Assembly (NCBI GenBank): GCA_963809175.1
Contig: CAWEIK010000001.1
Location: forward strand, 1,178,001-1,242,000
DNA from: JACCTU01 sp963809175
Lineage (GTDB): Bacteria > Actinomycetota > Thermoleophilia > Gaiellales > Gaiellaceae
Reading direction: 5' to 3'
DNA length: 64,000 nucleotides
Part shown: positions 48,299-55,800 of the stretch, one piece after another
Layout: the number at the start of each line of letters is the position of its first letter
How positions within the stretch are numbered: position 1 is the stretch's first letter
Program-made: the position numbers and the translations under genes
Notes under the pieces: generated by a model
Database searches by the model: none
Told to the model about the DNA's origin: nothing
Seen by the model: only the letters and a program-made list of their open reading frames with translations

Positions 48299-49285
48299 GT
48301 GCGCATCCTCCTCGTCTCTCAGATGTATCCCGGGCCGGCCGATCCGGACCTCGGCGTTTTCGTCGCGCAGATGGAGCGCGCGCTGGCCGAGCGAGGCCAC
48401 CGGATCGATCGCGCGGTGATCGACCGTCGAGCCGGCGGCAAGCTCAGGTACCTCCACCTGGCGCGTGCCGCTCGCCGCGCGCCCCGGCCCGACGTCGTCT
48501 ATGCGCACTTCCTCGTCCCCGCCGGGTTGATCGCAGCGCTCGCACAGCGCGCGCCGCTCGTCGTGACCGCTCACGGCCGCGACGTGCGCAACATCGGCGC
48601 GATCCCCGGCGTCGCTGCGGCCACTCGCTTCACCGTGCGCCGCGCCGCGGCGGTGATCGCGGTCTCCGACTACCTCCGGCGCGAGCTCGAGGCGAAGTTG
48701 CCCGCTGCGCGCGGCAAGACGGAGGTCGTCGACTCCGGCGTCGACCTCGAGCGGTTCCCGGTCCTGCCGGCGCCCGAGCGCACGCCGGCGTTCCTGTGCA
48801 TCGGCTCGCTGAGCGAGCGCAAGAACGTCGTCCGTCTGGCGCGCGCGTTCGAGCGCTTCGGAGAGGGAGAGCTGACCTTCGTCGGCGACGGCCCGCTCCG
48901 CCCGCAGCTGGAGGGGCGCGAGCGCGTGCACGTGGTCGGGCGGGTGCCGCACGACGAGATCCCGGCGTACCTCGCCCGCGCGAGCGTCGTCTGTCAGCCG
49001 AGCCTGCTGGAGCCGCTCGGCCAGTCGCTCCTCGAGGGGATGGCGACCGGACGCTCGGTCGTCGCGACCCGGATCGGCGGGCCGCCGGAGTTCGTCCCGC
49101 CCGCCGCCGGCGTCCTCGTCGATCCGCTCGACGAAGCGTCGATCGTCGACGCCCTCCGCCGCGCGGCGTCGCTCCCGATCCCGAACCCGGCCGCCCGAGC
49201 GGCGGCCGAGGCTCACGACCTCAAGCTGCAGGCGAGCCGGGTGGAGGCGATCCTGGAGCGAGCCGCTCGAGGTCGGCGAGCCTGA
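48299..49285 (+). CDS. Glycosyltransferase family 4
   Basis: 328 residues, GT-B fold. MRILLVSQMYPGPADPDLGV opens the acceptor domain, and PDVVYAHFLVPAGLIAA and APLVVTAHGRDVRNI follow. The donor domain shows FLCIGSLSERKNVVRLARAF, LTFVGDGPLRPQL, HVVGRVPHDEIPAYLARASV, and SLLEPLGQSLLEGMATGRSV with the retaining E-x7-E motif. It transfers a sugar from a nucleotide donor, probably to an envelope glycan or lipid. It is divergent from an ABC exporter and shares its promoter. The C-terminus overlaps a small convergent gene. Confidence 0.9.
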   Translation: MRILLVSQMYPGPADPDLGVFVAQMERALAERGHRIDRAVIDRRAGGKLRYLHLARAARRAPRPDVVYAHFLVPAGLIAALAQRAPLVVTAHGRDVRNIGAIPGVAAATRFTVRRAAAVIAVSDYLRRELEAKLPAARGKTEVVDSGVDLERFPVLPAPERTPAFLCIGSLSERKNVVRLARAFERFGEGELTFVGDGPLRPQLEGRERVHVVGRVPHDEIPAYLARASVVCQPSLLEPLGQSLLEGMATGRSVVATRIGGPPEFVPPAAGVLVDPLDEASIVDALRRAASLPIPNPAARAAAEAHDLKLQASRVEAILERAARGRRA

Positions 49286-49451
49286 TCTCGACCAGGGGAC
49301 GGACGGAGTCCTCGAGCCCCGCCTCGCGCGCGGCCTCGAGCGCCTCCTCGTAGCTTTGCCGCACCTTTGCCGGGTCGACGCCGTTTTTCAGTCGGTTGTC
49401 GCCGGTGACGAGCAGCTTCTGGATCCGCTCGCGCGCCTCCTCGGGCTTCAC
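49221..49451 (-). CDS. Small helical protein of unknown function
   Basis: 76 residues from a GTG: KPEEARERIQKLLVTGDNRL, KNGVDPAKVRQSYEEALEAA and REAGLEDSVRPLVEIRLADL are amphipathic helices typical of a coiled-coil or TPR-like protein. A Pro/Gly tail follows. The last 65 bases overlap the glycosyltransferase gene on the other strand; a stop nearer to 49285 may have been lost to an error. Not recognised. The helical content, unlike the Arg/Ala pattern of chance frames, supports coding. Confidence 0.6.
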   Translation of the reverse strand: MKPEEARERIQKLLVTGDNRLKNGVDPAKVRQSYEEALEAAREAGLEDSVRPLVEIRLADLERLAPGSPPPGSPAA

Positions 49452-49485
49452 TTTCGGAGCGTAACAGTGCAGATTGCGGGGGGTA

Positions 49486-49857
49486 GTGCCCGGGGTCCGC
49501 GTCCTCATCGCCGACGACCATCGTCTGTTCGCCGAAGCCCTCGAGGCGATTCTCGCGGGCGAGGAGCGGATCGAGGTCGTCGCCCACGCGCGCGACGGGC
49601 GCGAGGCGGTCGAGCTCTGGCAGCAGCACAAGCCCGACCTGACCCTCATGGACATCGCGATGCCGTTGCTCGACGGCCTCGGCGCAACCCGGGCGATCCG
49701 CAAGCTCGACCAGACCGCGTGCATCCTGATGCTGACCGGCTCGAACGCCCGGGTCGACGTGGACAAGGCTCGGAAGGCCGGTGCGGCGGGCTACGTCACG
49801 AAGGACCGCATCGCCGCGGAGCTGATCGACGCCATCCTCGAAGTGGCTGGTCGCTAG
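49486..49857 (+). CDS. Receiver-only response regulator
   Basis: About 123 residues forming a complete CheY-like receiver: VRVLIADDHRLFAEALEAIL (acidic pair DD), phosphoacceptor Asp in PDLTLMDIAMPLLDG, Thr in CILMLTGSNARV, and Lys in GYVTKDRIAAELI. The opening resembles NarL-family receivers (DDHRLF) but there is no HTH output domain. A TTG at 49474 is an alternative start. No kinase gene is adjacent. It could act as a phosphate sink or protein-interaction switch. Confidence 0.85.
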   Translation: MPGVRVLIADDHRLFAEALEAILAGEERIEVVAHARDGREAVELWQQHKPDLTLMDIAMPLLDGLGATRAIRKLDQTACILMLTGSNARVDVDKARKAGAAGYVTKDRIAAELIDAILEVAGR

Positions 49858-49873
49858 CTACCATGCGCCCGTC

Positions 49874-50092
49874 ATGGTCGGATTCTTCGCAGCAGTCCAC
49901 GTGCTCCTCAGCTTCGGCCTCGTCGTGCTGATCCTGATGCACTCGGGCCGCGACGCAGGCATGGGCGGGATGGGCTTCACGCCGCAGTCGCAGGGCGGGA
50001 CGCACATCGTCGAACGGAACCTGACGCGGCTCACGGTCCTCGTGTCGGCGCTCTTCGCGACCAACACGATCGTGCTCTGGCACCTGCTTTAG
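49874..50092 (+). CDS. secG: Preprotein translocase subunit SecG
   Basis: 72 residues with two spans: FFAAVHVLLSFGLVVLILMH and LTVLVSALFATNTIVLWHLL. Between them lies the conserved loop SGRDAGMGGMGF, the SecG hallmark, followed by GGTHIVERNLTRL. It assists SecYE in protein export. TACCAT is 9 bases before the ATG. It stops 7 bases from the converging tldE-like gene. Confidence 0.92.
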   Translation: MVGFFAAVHVLLSFGLVVLILMHSGRDAGMGGMGFTPQSQGGTHIVERNLTRLTVLVSALFATNTIVLWHLL

Positions 50093-50099
50093 CTGATCG

Positions 50100-51468
50100 C
50101 TAGAGCCCGGGCTCGGAGCCGACGCCCGTGATGTTGAAGCGGGCGGTCGCGATCGCCGGCACGAGCGCGCCGATGGGATAGCGCTCGCCGTAGAAGTCGC
50201 TGCTGTTCACGAGTTGCTGCTCGCGGCCGAGACCGGGGACGTCCTCGAGCATCTGCGGCACCGACACGGTGAAGCGCAGGTTGACGAGCGGCTCGGCGAT
50301 CTTCCCGTCGCGGATCCGGAACGTCCCGTCGCGCGTCATGCCGGTGATCACGCCCTCGCGTGGGTCGACGATCCCGAGGTAGTGGAGGCGCGTGACGTAG
50401 ATCCCGTCGCCGACGAGCTCGCAGAGCTCCTCGACCGTGTCGACGTCGCCGCCGTCGACGGCGAGCGCAAACGTGAGCGGCCCGTACTGCCGGTAGACGG
50501 GCGGCGGCGCGTGTCCCGTCGTCTCGTGGCCGTCGCCGGCGCGCGCCGCGCTCGTGCGGTCCCAGACGACACCTCGCGCGACGCCGTTCTCGATCAACTG
50601 CACGCGTTGCTTCGGCACGCCTTCGAAGTCGAAGCGCTTCGGGAGCCCGCGCGGGTCGAGCGCGTCGTCGGAGATCGACACCTTCTCGTCCATGATCTTC
50701 TCGCCGAGCCGTCCCGGAGAGGTACGAGCGCTCCTCGAGCAGCCCGTTCGCGCCGAACGCGTCGTAGCCGAAGTAGTTGATGAGCTCCGCGAACGCGTAC
50801 GGCTCGAGCACCGCGCGGTACGGCGCCGGCTCGATCGTCTTCGCGTTGCGGGTTCGACCGGCCTTGTCGGCGGCTTCGCGGCCGACGGCGGCGGGGTCGA
50901 CACCGTCCGCGGACCAGCTCGTCTGCGAGGCGTAGCCCGACGCGCCGTCGTCTGCCGAGACGACGAGCGTCGTGACGTCGGTCATCGTCTGGTGCGCCTC
51001 GACGCCGGTCGACGAGACGATCGCGAGCTCCGTGACGCCGCTCGTGAAGAACCCGAACTGCCCGGTTGTGGTCGACGCGTCGATCGCCGCACGCGCGTGC
51101 TTTGCCTGGTCCTCGGGCCCGATCGCCGCGACGGCCTCGTCGCAGCCGGCCACCTCGGGCAGCGGCTGAGGGTCCGGGAGCCCAGGGAAGCCTGCTTCCG
51201 CGACTCCGCTGTCGGCGGCCTCGGCGGCGCGCTGCGCCAGCTCCTTCAGCCCCGCAGCGTCGAGGCGGTTCGTCGAGGACGTGCCGATCTTGCCGTCGCG
51301 GATCACGCGCAGCGTGACCACGCAGTTCTCGATCAGCGTCGGCTGATGCACCTCCGACGACGCGAACCGCGCCAGCCCCGACCGCTCGCGGAGGACGTGC
51401 GCCTCGGCATCGCCGCCACCGACCGCCTTCAGGGCGCGTGCGGCGATCTCCCGCGCGTCGTCGCTCAC
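50100..51468 (-). CDS. tldE: TldE/PmbA-family protein (one frame shift)
   Basis: About 455 residues, the non-zinc partner of TldD. TldD/TldE heterodimers degrade unfolded or leader-containing peptides and mature some RiPPs such as microcins. Visible: RFASSEVHQPTLIENCVVTL, VRNAKTIEPAPYRAVLEPYA from the barrel, and SISDDALDPRGLPKRFDFEG. VVWDRTSAARAGDGHETTGH and LYFGERYPIGALVPAI-like motifs end it. A shift near 50715 joins two frames. The GTG start overlaps the tldD stop (GTGA). No RiPP precursor is recognised nearby. Confidence 0.87.
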
Positions 51469-52898
51469 GCTTTCACGCCCACCTGGACACCCCGGAAGCG
51501 GCACGGCGACGCGCCGTGCGAGACGTGCGCGCCCTGGCCCGGCTGCCCCTTGCCGCAGTTCGTGAGCCCCTGCATGTGCCACGCCTCGGGCCCGGCGACC
51601 GCGTCGAGCGAGCCCCAGAACTCCGGTGTGATCCCCGTGTAGGTCGCGTCGCGGAGCATCCGCCCGAGCTTGCCGTTCTTGATCTCCCACGCGATCTGCG
51701 TCCCGAACTGGAAGTTCAGCCGCTTGTCGTCGATCGACCAGCTCTTGTTCGTCTCGAGGTAGACGCCGTCGTCGACGTCGGCGAGGAGGTCGTCGAACGA
51801 CCCTTCGCCCGGTTCGAGGTGGAGGTTCGTCATCCGGATCAGCGGCATGCGGTTCCACCCGTCGGCGCGCATCGAGCCGCCCTCGCCCGCGCCGAGCGTC
51901 TCGGCCGTCTCGCGCGACGTCAAGAAGTTGCGCAGCACGCCCTCCACGACGATCGGCTCGCGGCGCGCGGGCACGCCTTCGTCGTCGAAGCCGAACGTCC
52001 CGAGCCCGCCGGGGGTCGTGGAGTCGGCGGTGATGTTCATCTTGTCCGAGCCGTAGCGAAGCGAGCCGAGATCGCCGGCCTTGAGGAAGCTCGTGCCCGC
52101 GTACGACGCCTCGCTCCCGTAGACGCGGTCGAGCTCGATCGGGTGGCCGACCGACTCGTGCACCTGCAGCTCCATCTGCTCCGCGTCGATCACGACGGTC
52201 GTGACGCCGGGCGGGCACACGTCGGCCCGCAGGAGTGCAGCGGCCTGCTCCGCGACGCGCGGCGCCTCGCGCTCCAACCCCAGATTCTCGACGTACTCCC
52301 AACCGCCCTGCGCGGAGGAGCCGCCGTGCGCGGACGGATACGAGCGCATCTGGAACCCGCCGTCGCTGGCAGCGAGCGCGTCGATCCCGCCGCCGGTCTC
52401 CACGAGCTCCTGCTCGATCTCGGCGCCGTCGGAGGTGACGAGGACCTTGTGCTCGCGCTGCGCGCGGACGAACGCCTCGGTGACCTTGACGTCCGGGTGG
52501 CGCAGCGCCTCCTCGGCGCGCACGCAGAGGTCGACCTTCTCGGAGAGCGAGACCGTGAACGGATCCTTCTCGACCGGCGTGCGATAGGTGCCGCTGGTCG
52601 CGGCCGGCGGGGCGAGCGCCTTCTCGCGTCGGCCTGCCGCAGCGAGCGCGAACGCGCAGGCGCGCAGCGCTGCGTCGCGCGCACCTTCCGCGACCAGGCG
52701 GCGGTCGCACGCGAACCCCCAGGCGCCGCCCACGAGGACGCGGACGCCGATCCCTTCCGTCTCGAGGTCGGTGACGTTCTCGACGCGGCCGTTCTTCGTC
52801 GAGACCGCCTGCGAACGACGCACGACCGCACGCGCGTCGGCATAGGTCGCACCGGCACCGAGCGCGGCATCCACTGCCGCCTTGCAGAGGTCGCGCAC
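51465..52898 (-). CDS. tldD: TldD-family metalloprotease
   Basis: 477 residues, intact. It carries the zinc motif HExxxH in LQVHESVGHPIELDRVYGSE and the third ligand Cys region in GLTNCGKGQPGQ. Other features: STKNGRVENVTDLETEGIGV, GTFGFDDEGVPARREPIVVE, MRADGWNRMPLIRMTNLHLE and FQFGTQIAWEIKNGKLG. It works as a heterodimer with TldE on small unfolded peptides. TAGGAT lies 6 bases before the GTG start with no Shine-Dalgarno. It is divergent from tRNA-Leu. Confidence 0.93.
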   Translation of the reverse strand: MRDLCKAAVDAALGAGATYADARAVVRRSQAVSTKNGRVENVTDLETEGIGVRVLVGGAWGFACDRRLVAEGARDAALRACAFALAAAGRREKALAPPAATSGTYRTPVEKDPFTVSLSEKVDLCVRAEEALRHPDVKVTEAFVRAQREHKVLVTSDGAEIEQELVETGGGIDALAASDGGFQMRSYPSAHGGSSAQGGWEYVENLGLEREAPRVAEQAAALLRADVCPPGVTTVVIDAEQMELQVHESVGHPIELDRVYGSEASYAGTSFLKAGDLGSLRYGSDKMNITADSTTPGGLGTFGFDDEGVPARREPIVVEGVLRNFLTSRETAETLGAGEGGSMRADGWNRMPLIRMTNLHLEPGEGSFDDLLADVDDGVYLETNKSWSIDDKRLNFQFGTQIAWEIKNGKLGRMLRDATYTGITPEFWGSLDAVAGPEAWHMQGLTNCGKGQPGQGAHVSHGASPCRFRGVQVGVKA

Positions 52899-52918
52899 GG
52901 CCGGATCCTAGCGGCGGC

Positions 52919-52924
52919 TACACT
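52919..52924 (+). promoter_or_regulatory. Predicted -10 of tRNA-Leu
   Basis: TACACT, 14 bases before the tRNA 5' end, leaving a leader of about 7 bases for RNase P. It lies 8 bases from the divergent TAGGAT of tldD. Confidence 0.4.
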
Positions 52925-52938
52925 TCCCGCTCCCTCGA

Positions 52939-53024
52939 GCGCTGGTGGCGGAATTGGTAGACGCGCTAGGTTGAGGGCCTAGTGGCCTTAAACGGCCGTG
53001 GAGGTTCAAGTCCTCTCCAGCGCA
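52939..53024 (+). tRNA. tRNA-Leu (anticodon GAG)
   Basis: 86 bases. Acceptor GCGCTGG pairs with CCAGCGC and the discriminator is A. The D arm contains GGCGGAATTGGTAGACGC, the usual Leu pattern. Anticodon stem CTAGG/CCTAG has loop TTGAGGG, anticodon GAG at 52973-52975. The long class II variable arm (TGGCC..GGCCG) and T loop GGTTCAAGTCC complete it. CCA is not encoded. It decodes CUC and CUU. Confidence 0.95.
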
Positions 53025-53029
53025 CTTGA

Positions 53030-53072
53030 CCCGAGAAAGTCGCCCGGCTCCGCCGGGCTCAACTTTCTCGGG
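53030..53072 (+). terminator. Large hairpin after tRNA-Leu
   Basis: CCCGAGAAAGT pairs perfectly with ACTTTCTCGGG, enclosing CCCGGC-TCC-GCCGGG. There is no U-tract, so it may be a processing or stalling hairpin rather than a classic intrinsic terminator. Confidence 0.5.
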
Positions 53073-53088
53073 GTCTACGATTCGTGTC

Positions 53089-53299
53089 GTGCTCGCTCCT
53101 TCGATTCTCGAGTTGCTCGACTGGGTCGCCGCCGGCCTCGGACCTACTCCGAGGCGATGGAGGCCTGGACGAGCAACTGCCCGCGGCACCCGGCCTGGGA
53201 CGACGCGCTCTCGGACGGGCTGATCCAGGTCGTCGCGGGGAGGTCAGGCTGACGCCGCTGGGCGCCGAGCGACTTGACGCCGTCCGAATGAGTCTCTAG
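53089..53299 (+). CDS. Small protein of unknown function (two frame shifts)
   Basis: Three frames in turn give a coherent product of about 70 residues: VLAPSILELLDWVAAG, then YSEAMEAWTSNCPRHPAWDD and ALSDGLIQVV, then GEVRLTPLGAERLDAVRMSL. Joins fall near 53148 and 53238. Many bacteria have a small protein of the form Y-x-E-x-M-x-x-W-x-x-x-C-P-x-x-x-x-W-E-D-A, which this resembles, but I cannot name it. TACGAT is 7 bases before the GTG start. It sits between tRNA-Leu and lexA and may be a damaged gene rather than a sequence error. Confidence 0.5.
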
Positions 53300-53307
53300 C
53301 CTTCTGT

Positions 53308-53321
53308 CGAACACACGTTCG
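53308..53321. promoter_or_regulatory. LexA-binding (SOS) box
   Basis: CGAACACACGTTCG fits the Gram-positive consensus CGAACRNRYGTTCG at every position and lies 42 bases before the lexA ATG. A second imperfect site, GAAACGCGCGTTCG, follows at 53324-53337. Autoregulation of lexA is expected. Confidence 0.8.
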
Positions 53322-53363
53322 CGGAAACGCGCGTTCGCTTCGACCGACCCAGGAGGCAGGCAG

Positions 53364-53987
53364 ATGCTCACCGGACGTCAACAGGAGATTTGGGAGTTCC
53401 TGGCCGAGTACGTCGGCAAGCACGGCTACCCGCCGACGGTCAGGGAGATCGGAGAGTCCGTCGGGCTGGCTTCGCCCTCGACGGTGCACGCCCACCTCGC
53501 GAACCTCGAGCGGGCGGGCTACCTCAGGCGCGACCCGACGAAGCCGCGGGCCCTCGAGCTGCTCCGCGACCGCCCGGTCGCCGCTGGGGCTCCGGCCGAG
53601 GTCCACAAGCTCCCGCTGCTCGGCTCGATCGCCGCGGGCGCACCGCTCCTCGCCGAGGAGCACGTCGACGAGTACCTGGCCGTGCCGGAGCCGCTCTCGC
53701 GTGGGGGCGAGGAGTTTCTGCTCCGCATCCGGGGCGACTCGATGATCAACGCGGGGATCCTCGACGGCGACATCGTCGTCATCCGCAAGAGCCCGGACGC
53801 GCGGAACGGCGAGATCGTCGCCGCGCTCGTCGGCGACGACGAGTCGGCGAACGAAGCCACCGTCAAGCGCTTCTACCGGGAGGGCAGCCGGATCCGGCTC
53901 CAGCCCGAGAACGACGCGCTCGACCCGATGTACCCGCCGCACGTCCAGATCCTCGGCAAGGTCGTAGGGGTCTTTCGGAGCCTGTAG
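53364..53987 (+). CDS. lexA: LexA repressor
   Basis: 207 residues. SOS repressor. Winged-helix N-terminal domain: LTGRQQEIWEFLAEYVGKHG, YPPTVREIGESVGLASPSTV, HAHLANLERAGYLRRDPTKP. The Ala-Gly cleavage site is in LLGSIAAGAPLLAEE. The catalytic Ser is in LLRIRGDSMINAGILDGDIV and Lys in EATVKRFYREGSRI. AGGAGG lies 7 bases before the ATG, one of the clearest Shine-Dalgarno sites here. A perfect SOS box upstream indicates autoregulation. TAGTG couples it to the next small gene. Confidence 0.96.
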   Translation: MLTGRQQEIWEFLAEYVGKHGYPPTVREIGESVGLASPSTVHAHLANLERAGYLRRDPTKPRALELLRDRPVAAGAPAEVHKLPLLGSIAAGAPLLAEEHVDEYLAVPEPLSRGGEEFLLRIRGDSMINAGILDGDIVVIRKSPDARNGEIVAALVGDDESANEATVKRFYREGSRIRLQPENDALDPMYPPHVQILGKVVGVFRSL

Positions 53988-54184
53988 TGCCGACGCCACT
54001 CCACCGCACCCTCGACCAGGAGCTCCAGGCGCTCGTGCGCGGGATCAGCCTGGAGTGCCTCGTCTGCGGGGAGTTCGTCCTGCGCACGCGGCGCACGGTC
54101 TCGTGCCCGGAGTGCGGCTCACACCTGCGCGGCGCCGTCGAGTCGGCCGGTGCCGGCCGGGTGGTCGAACTGCCGGCCGGCTAA
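53987..54184 (+). CDS. Small zinc-ribbon protein coupled to lexA
   Basis: 65 residues. The GTG shares a base with the lexA stop (TAGTG). Two Cys pairs, CLVCGEF and VSCPECGS, 17 residues apart, form a probable zinc ribbon; LHRTLDQELQALVRGISLE precedes them. Not a named family. Co-transcription with lexA places it under SOS control, suggesting a role linked to DNA damage, but this rests on context only. It resembles in style the CxxC protein before purA but is not obviously homologous. Confidence 0.7.
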   Translation: MPTPLHRTLDQELQALVRGISLECLVCGEFVLRTRRTVSCPECGSHLRGAVESAGAGRVVELPAG

Positions 54185-54190
54185 GCGTCG

Positions 54191-54598
54191 TCAAAGCCGC
54201 ACGACAAACCAGCCGTCGACGTTGTCGCAGAGAACCTGGTTCGGCCGTTCGTGCGCGTAGGTGTAGATCGGCAGCCTGTTCCACGTCACCTGGAGTCGCC
54301 CATCCGGCCGGCGAATCGTCCCGAACGTGCCCCTGATGCCTGCGAGACGGCGAGGCACCGCCCGCGCGGTGCGCACGATGAGCGGCGGCCAGGCCCGTGC
54401 GCATCGTCCGGTGCAGTGCACCTTGAAGTCGCGCTTCTCGACGTTCCAGAAGTAGAGCGCCCGCCGTGTTTGCGTCGCCAAGACGGGGCCGAACGGCTTC
54501 ACCTCGATCTTCCGCACGGGTGGCGTCACGGCACCCGTGCCGAGGTCGACGGACGCGAGGAACGCGGCCGCCACGAGGCCGACTGCGACGATCCTCAT
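54191..54598 (-). CDS. Secreted protein with lipoprotein-15 (secreted repeat) domain
   Basis: 135 residues. Signal peptide MRIVAVGLVAAAFLASV. The domain matches the pattern of short secreted repeats: VLATQTRRALYFWNVEKRDF, CTGRCARAWPPLIV with a Cys pair, RPDGRLQVTWNRLPIYTYAH and a terminal DNVDGWFVV. Such proteins occur in actinobacteria and have no settled function; a redox or surface role is often guessed. Its ATG overlaps the stop of the upstream secreted gene (ATGA), so the two form an operon divergent from a two-component system. Confidence 0.8.
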   Translation of the reverse strand: MRIVAVGLVAAAFLASVDLGTGAVTPPVRKIEVKPFGPVLATQTRRALYFWNVEKRDFKVHCTGRCARAWPPLIVRTARAVPRRLAGIRGTFGTIRRPDGRLQVTWNRLPIYTYAHERPNQVLCDNVDGWFVVRL

Positions 54599-54999
54599 AG
54601 CACGGGGCAATTGACGACGGTCTGGGTCTCCTTGATCGTCGCGTCGCCGGTTGCCGCGGCCGCTCGCACTGCGGCGGCGGACGTGAGCACGCGCGGGGTG
54701 ACGCCGCCCTTCCACGTCACCATCCGAACCGCCCAGAGGGGCGTGTAGTTGCGCTGGCCGGGAACGGTGTCGATGATGTTGTACTGCCCACCGGGGCCGT
54801 TCGTGACCACCCAGATGGGCGCGACCTTGTTGCCGCGCGCGAGTCGGATCGGCCCGAAGTCGAGGTACTCGACGGTCTTGCCCCGGTAGAAGCCGAGCGT
54901 CGCGCTCTGCTGGAAGTGCTGGACGGGTGGCGCCGCCGCCGGTGCGAGGACCGGTACGGAGAGGGCGGCGGCGACCATCACCAGGATGAGCCTGGGCAT
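54595..54999 (-). CDS. Secreted protein of unknown function
   Basis: 134 residues with signal peptide MPRLILVMVAAALSVPVLAP. The mature part reads FYRGKTVEYLDFGPIRLARG, NKVAPIWVVTNGPGGQYNII, DTVPGQRNYTPLWAVRMVTW and the end ETQTVVNCPVL. NYTPLWAVRMVTWK and FGPIRLARGNKVAPIW recur in uncharacterised secreted proteins, often next to secreted-repeat proteins; I cannot assign a function. Shine-Dalgarno AGGAG precedes the ATG. It is divergent from the response regulator across 123 bases. Confidence 0.75.
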   Translation of the reverse strand: MPRLILVMVAAALSVPVLAPAAAPPVQHFQQSATLGFYRGKTVEYLDFGPIRLARGNKVAPIWVVTNGPGGQYNIIDTVPGQRNYTPLWAVRMVTWKGGVTPRVLTSAAAVRAAAATGDATIKETQTVVNCPVL

Positions 55000-55122
55000 G
55001 TACTGCTCCTTTCGCGAGTCGTGCGCCCGAGGCTAGGCCCCAGTTCTTGCGCAGGGGTTACGCGCTGCTTAGGAAAACCGGAATTCATCCGCGCGTAAGG
55101 GATTGCGGGGCAGAATGCAGGC
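55000..55122. promoter_or_regulatory. Divergent promoter region of the secreted pair and two-component system
   Basis: 123 bases. On the plus side CAGAAT lies 6 bases before the regulator ATG. TTACGCGCTGCTTAGG and CGCGCGTAAGGG hold GCGTAA/TTACGC half-sites in inverted order, which might be the operator of the OmpR-type regulator. The operator assignment is a guess. Confidence 0.35.
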
Positions 55123-55800
55123 ATGACCACTGTCCTGGTGGTGGACGACGAGCCGATCGTCCGCGATGTCGTCGTCCGCTACCTGCACCGCGACGGTTTT
55201 CGCACCCTCGAAGCGGCGGACGGTGTGCGGGCACGCGAGCTGCTCGAAAGGGAGGAGGCGAACCTCGTCGTGCTCGACCTCATGCTGCCGGAGCTCGACG
55301 GCCTCGAGCTCTGCCGTTGGATCCGGGAGCGCTCCGACGTGCCGATCATCGTGCTGACCGCGCGCACTGAGGAGGCCGACCGGATCGTCGGACTCGAGCT
55401 CGGCGCGGACGACTATGTGACGAAGCCGTTCTCGCCCCGCGAGCTCGCCGCACGCGTGCGGACGGTTCTCCGCCGGACGATGGCCCCGCCACCGACTGAG
55501 CGCCGACTGCTGTTCGGCAACCTCACGATCGACGCTGATCGACGCGATGTCGTCCTCGACGAACGCCTTCTGCGTTTGACGGCGAGGGAGTTCGACCTCC
55601 TCTGGTTCCTCGCGTCGCATCCACGGCAGGTCTTCTCGCGCGATCAGCTGATGGCCGCGGTCTGGAGCTACGAGCCGGCATTCGACACCGGCACGGTGAC
55701 CGTCCACATTCGGCGCCTCCGCGAAAAGCTCGAGCGCGACCCGTCGAAGCCGCGCCGTCTGGAGACTGTCTGGGGAGTCGGCTACCGGTTCTCGCCGTGA
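55123..55800 (+). CDS. OmpR-family response regulator
   Basis: 225 residues. Receiver: TTVLVVDDEPIVRDVVVRYL, phosphoacceptor Asp in NLVVLDLMLPELDGLELC, Thr in PIIVLTARTEEADRIVGLEL, Lys in DDYVTKPFSPRELAARV. Winged-helix output: LTAREFDLLWFLASHPRQVF, SRDQLMAAVWSYEPAFDTGT, VTVHIRRLREKLERDPSKPR, VWGVGYRFSP. It overlaps the kinase gene by GTGA. The divergent secreted-protein operon is a likely target. Confidence 0.95.
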   Translation: MTTVLVVDDEPIVRDVVVRYLHRDGFRTLEAADGVRARELLEREEANLVVLDLMLPELDGLELCRWIRERSDVPIIVLTARTEEADRIVGLELGADDYVTKPFSPRELAARVRTVLRRTMAPPPTERRLLFGNLTIDADRRDVVLDERLLRLTAREFDLLWFLASHPRQVFSRDQLMAAVWSYEPAFDTGTVTVHIRRLREKLERDPSKPRRLETVWGVGYRFSP

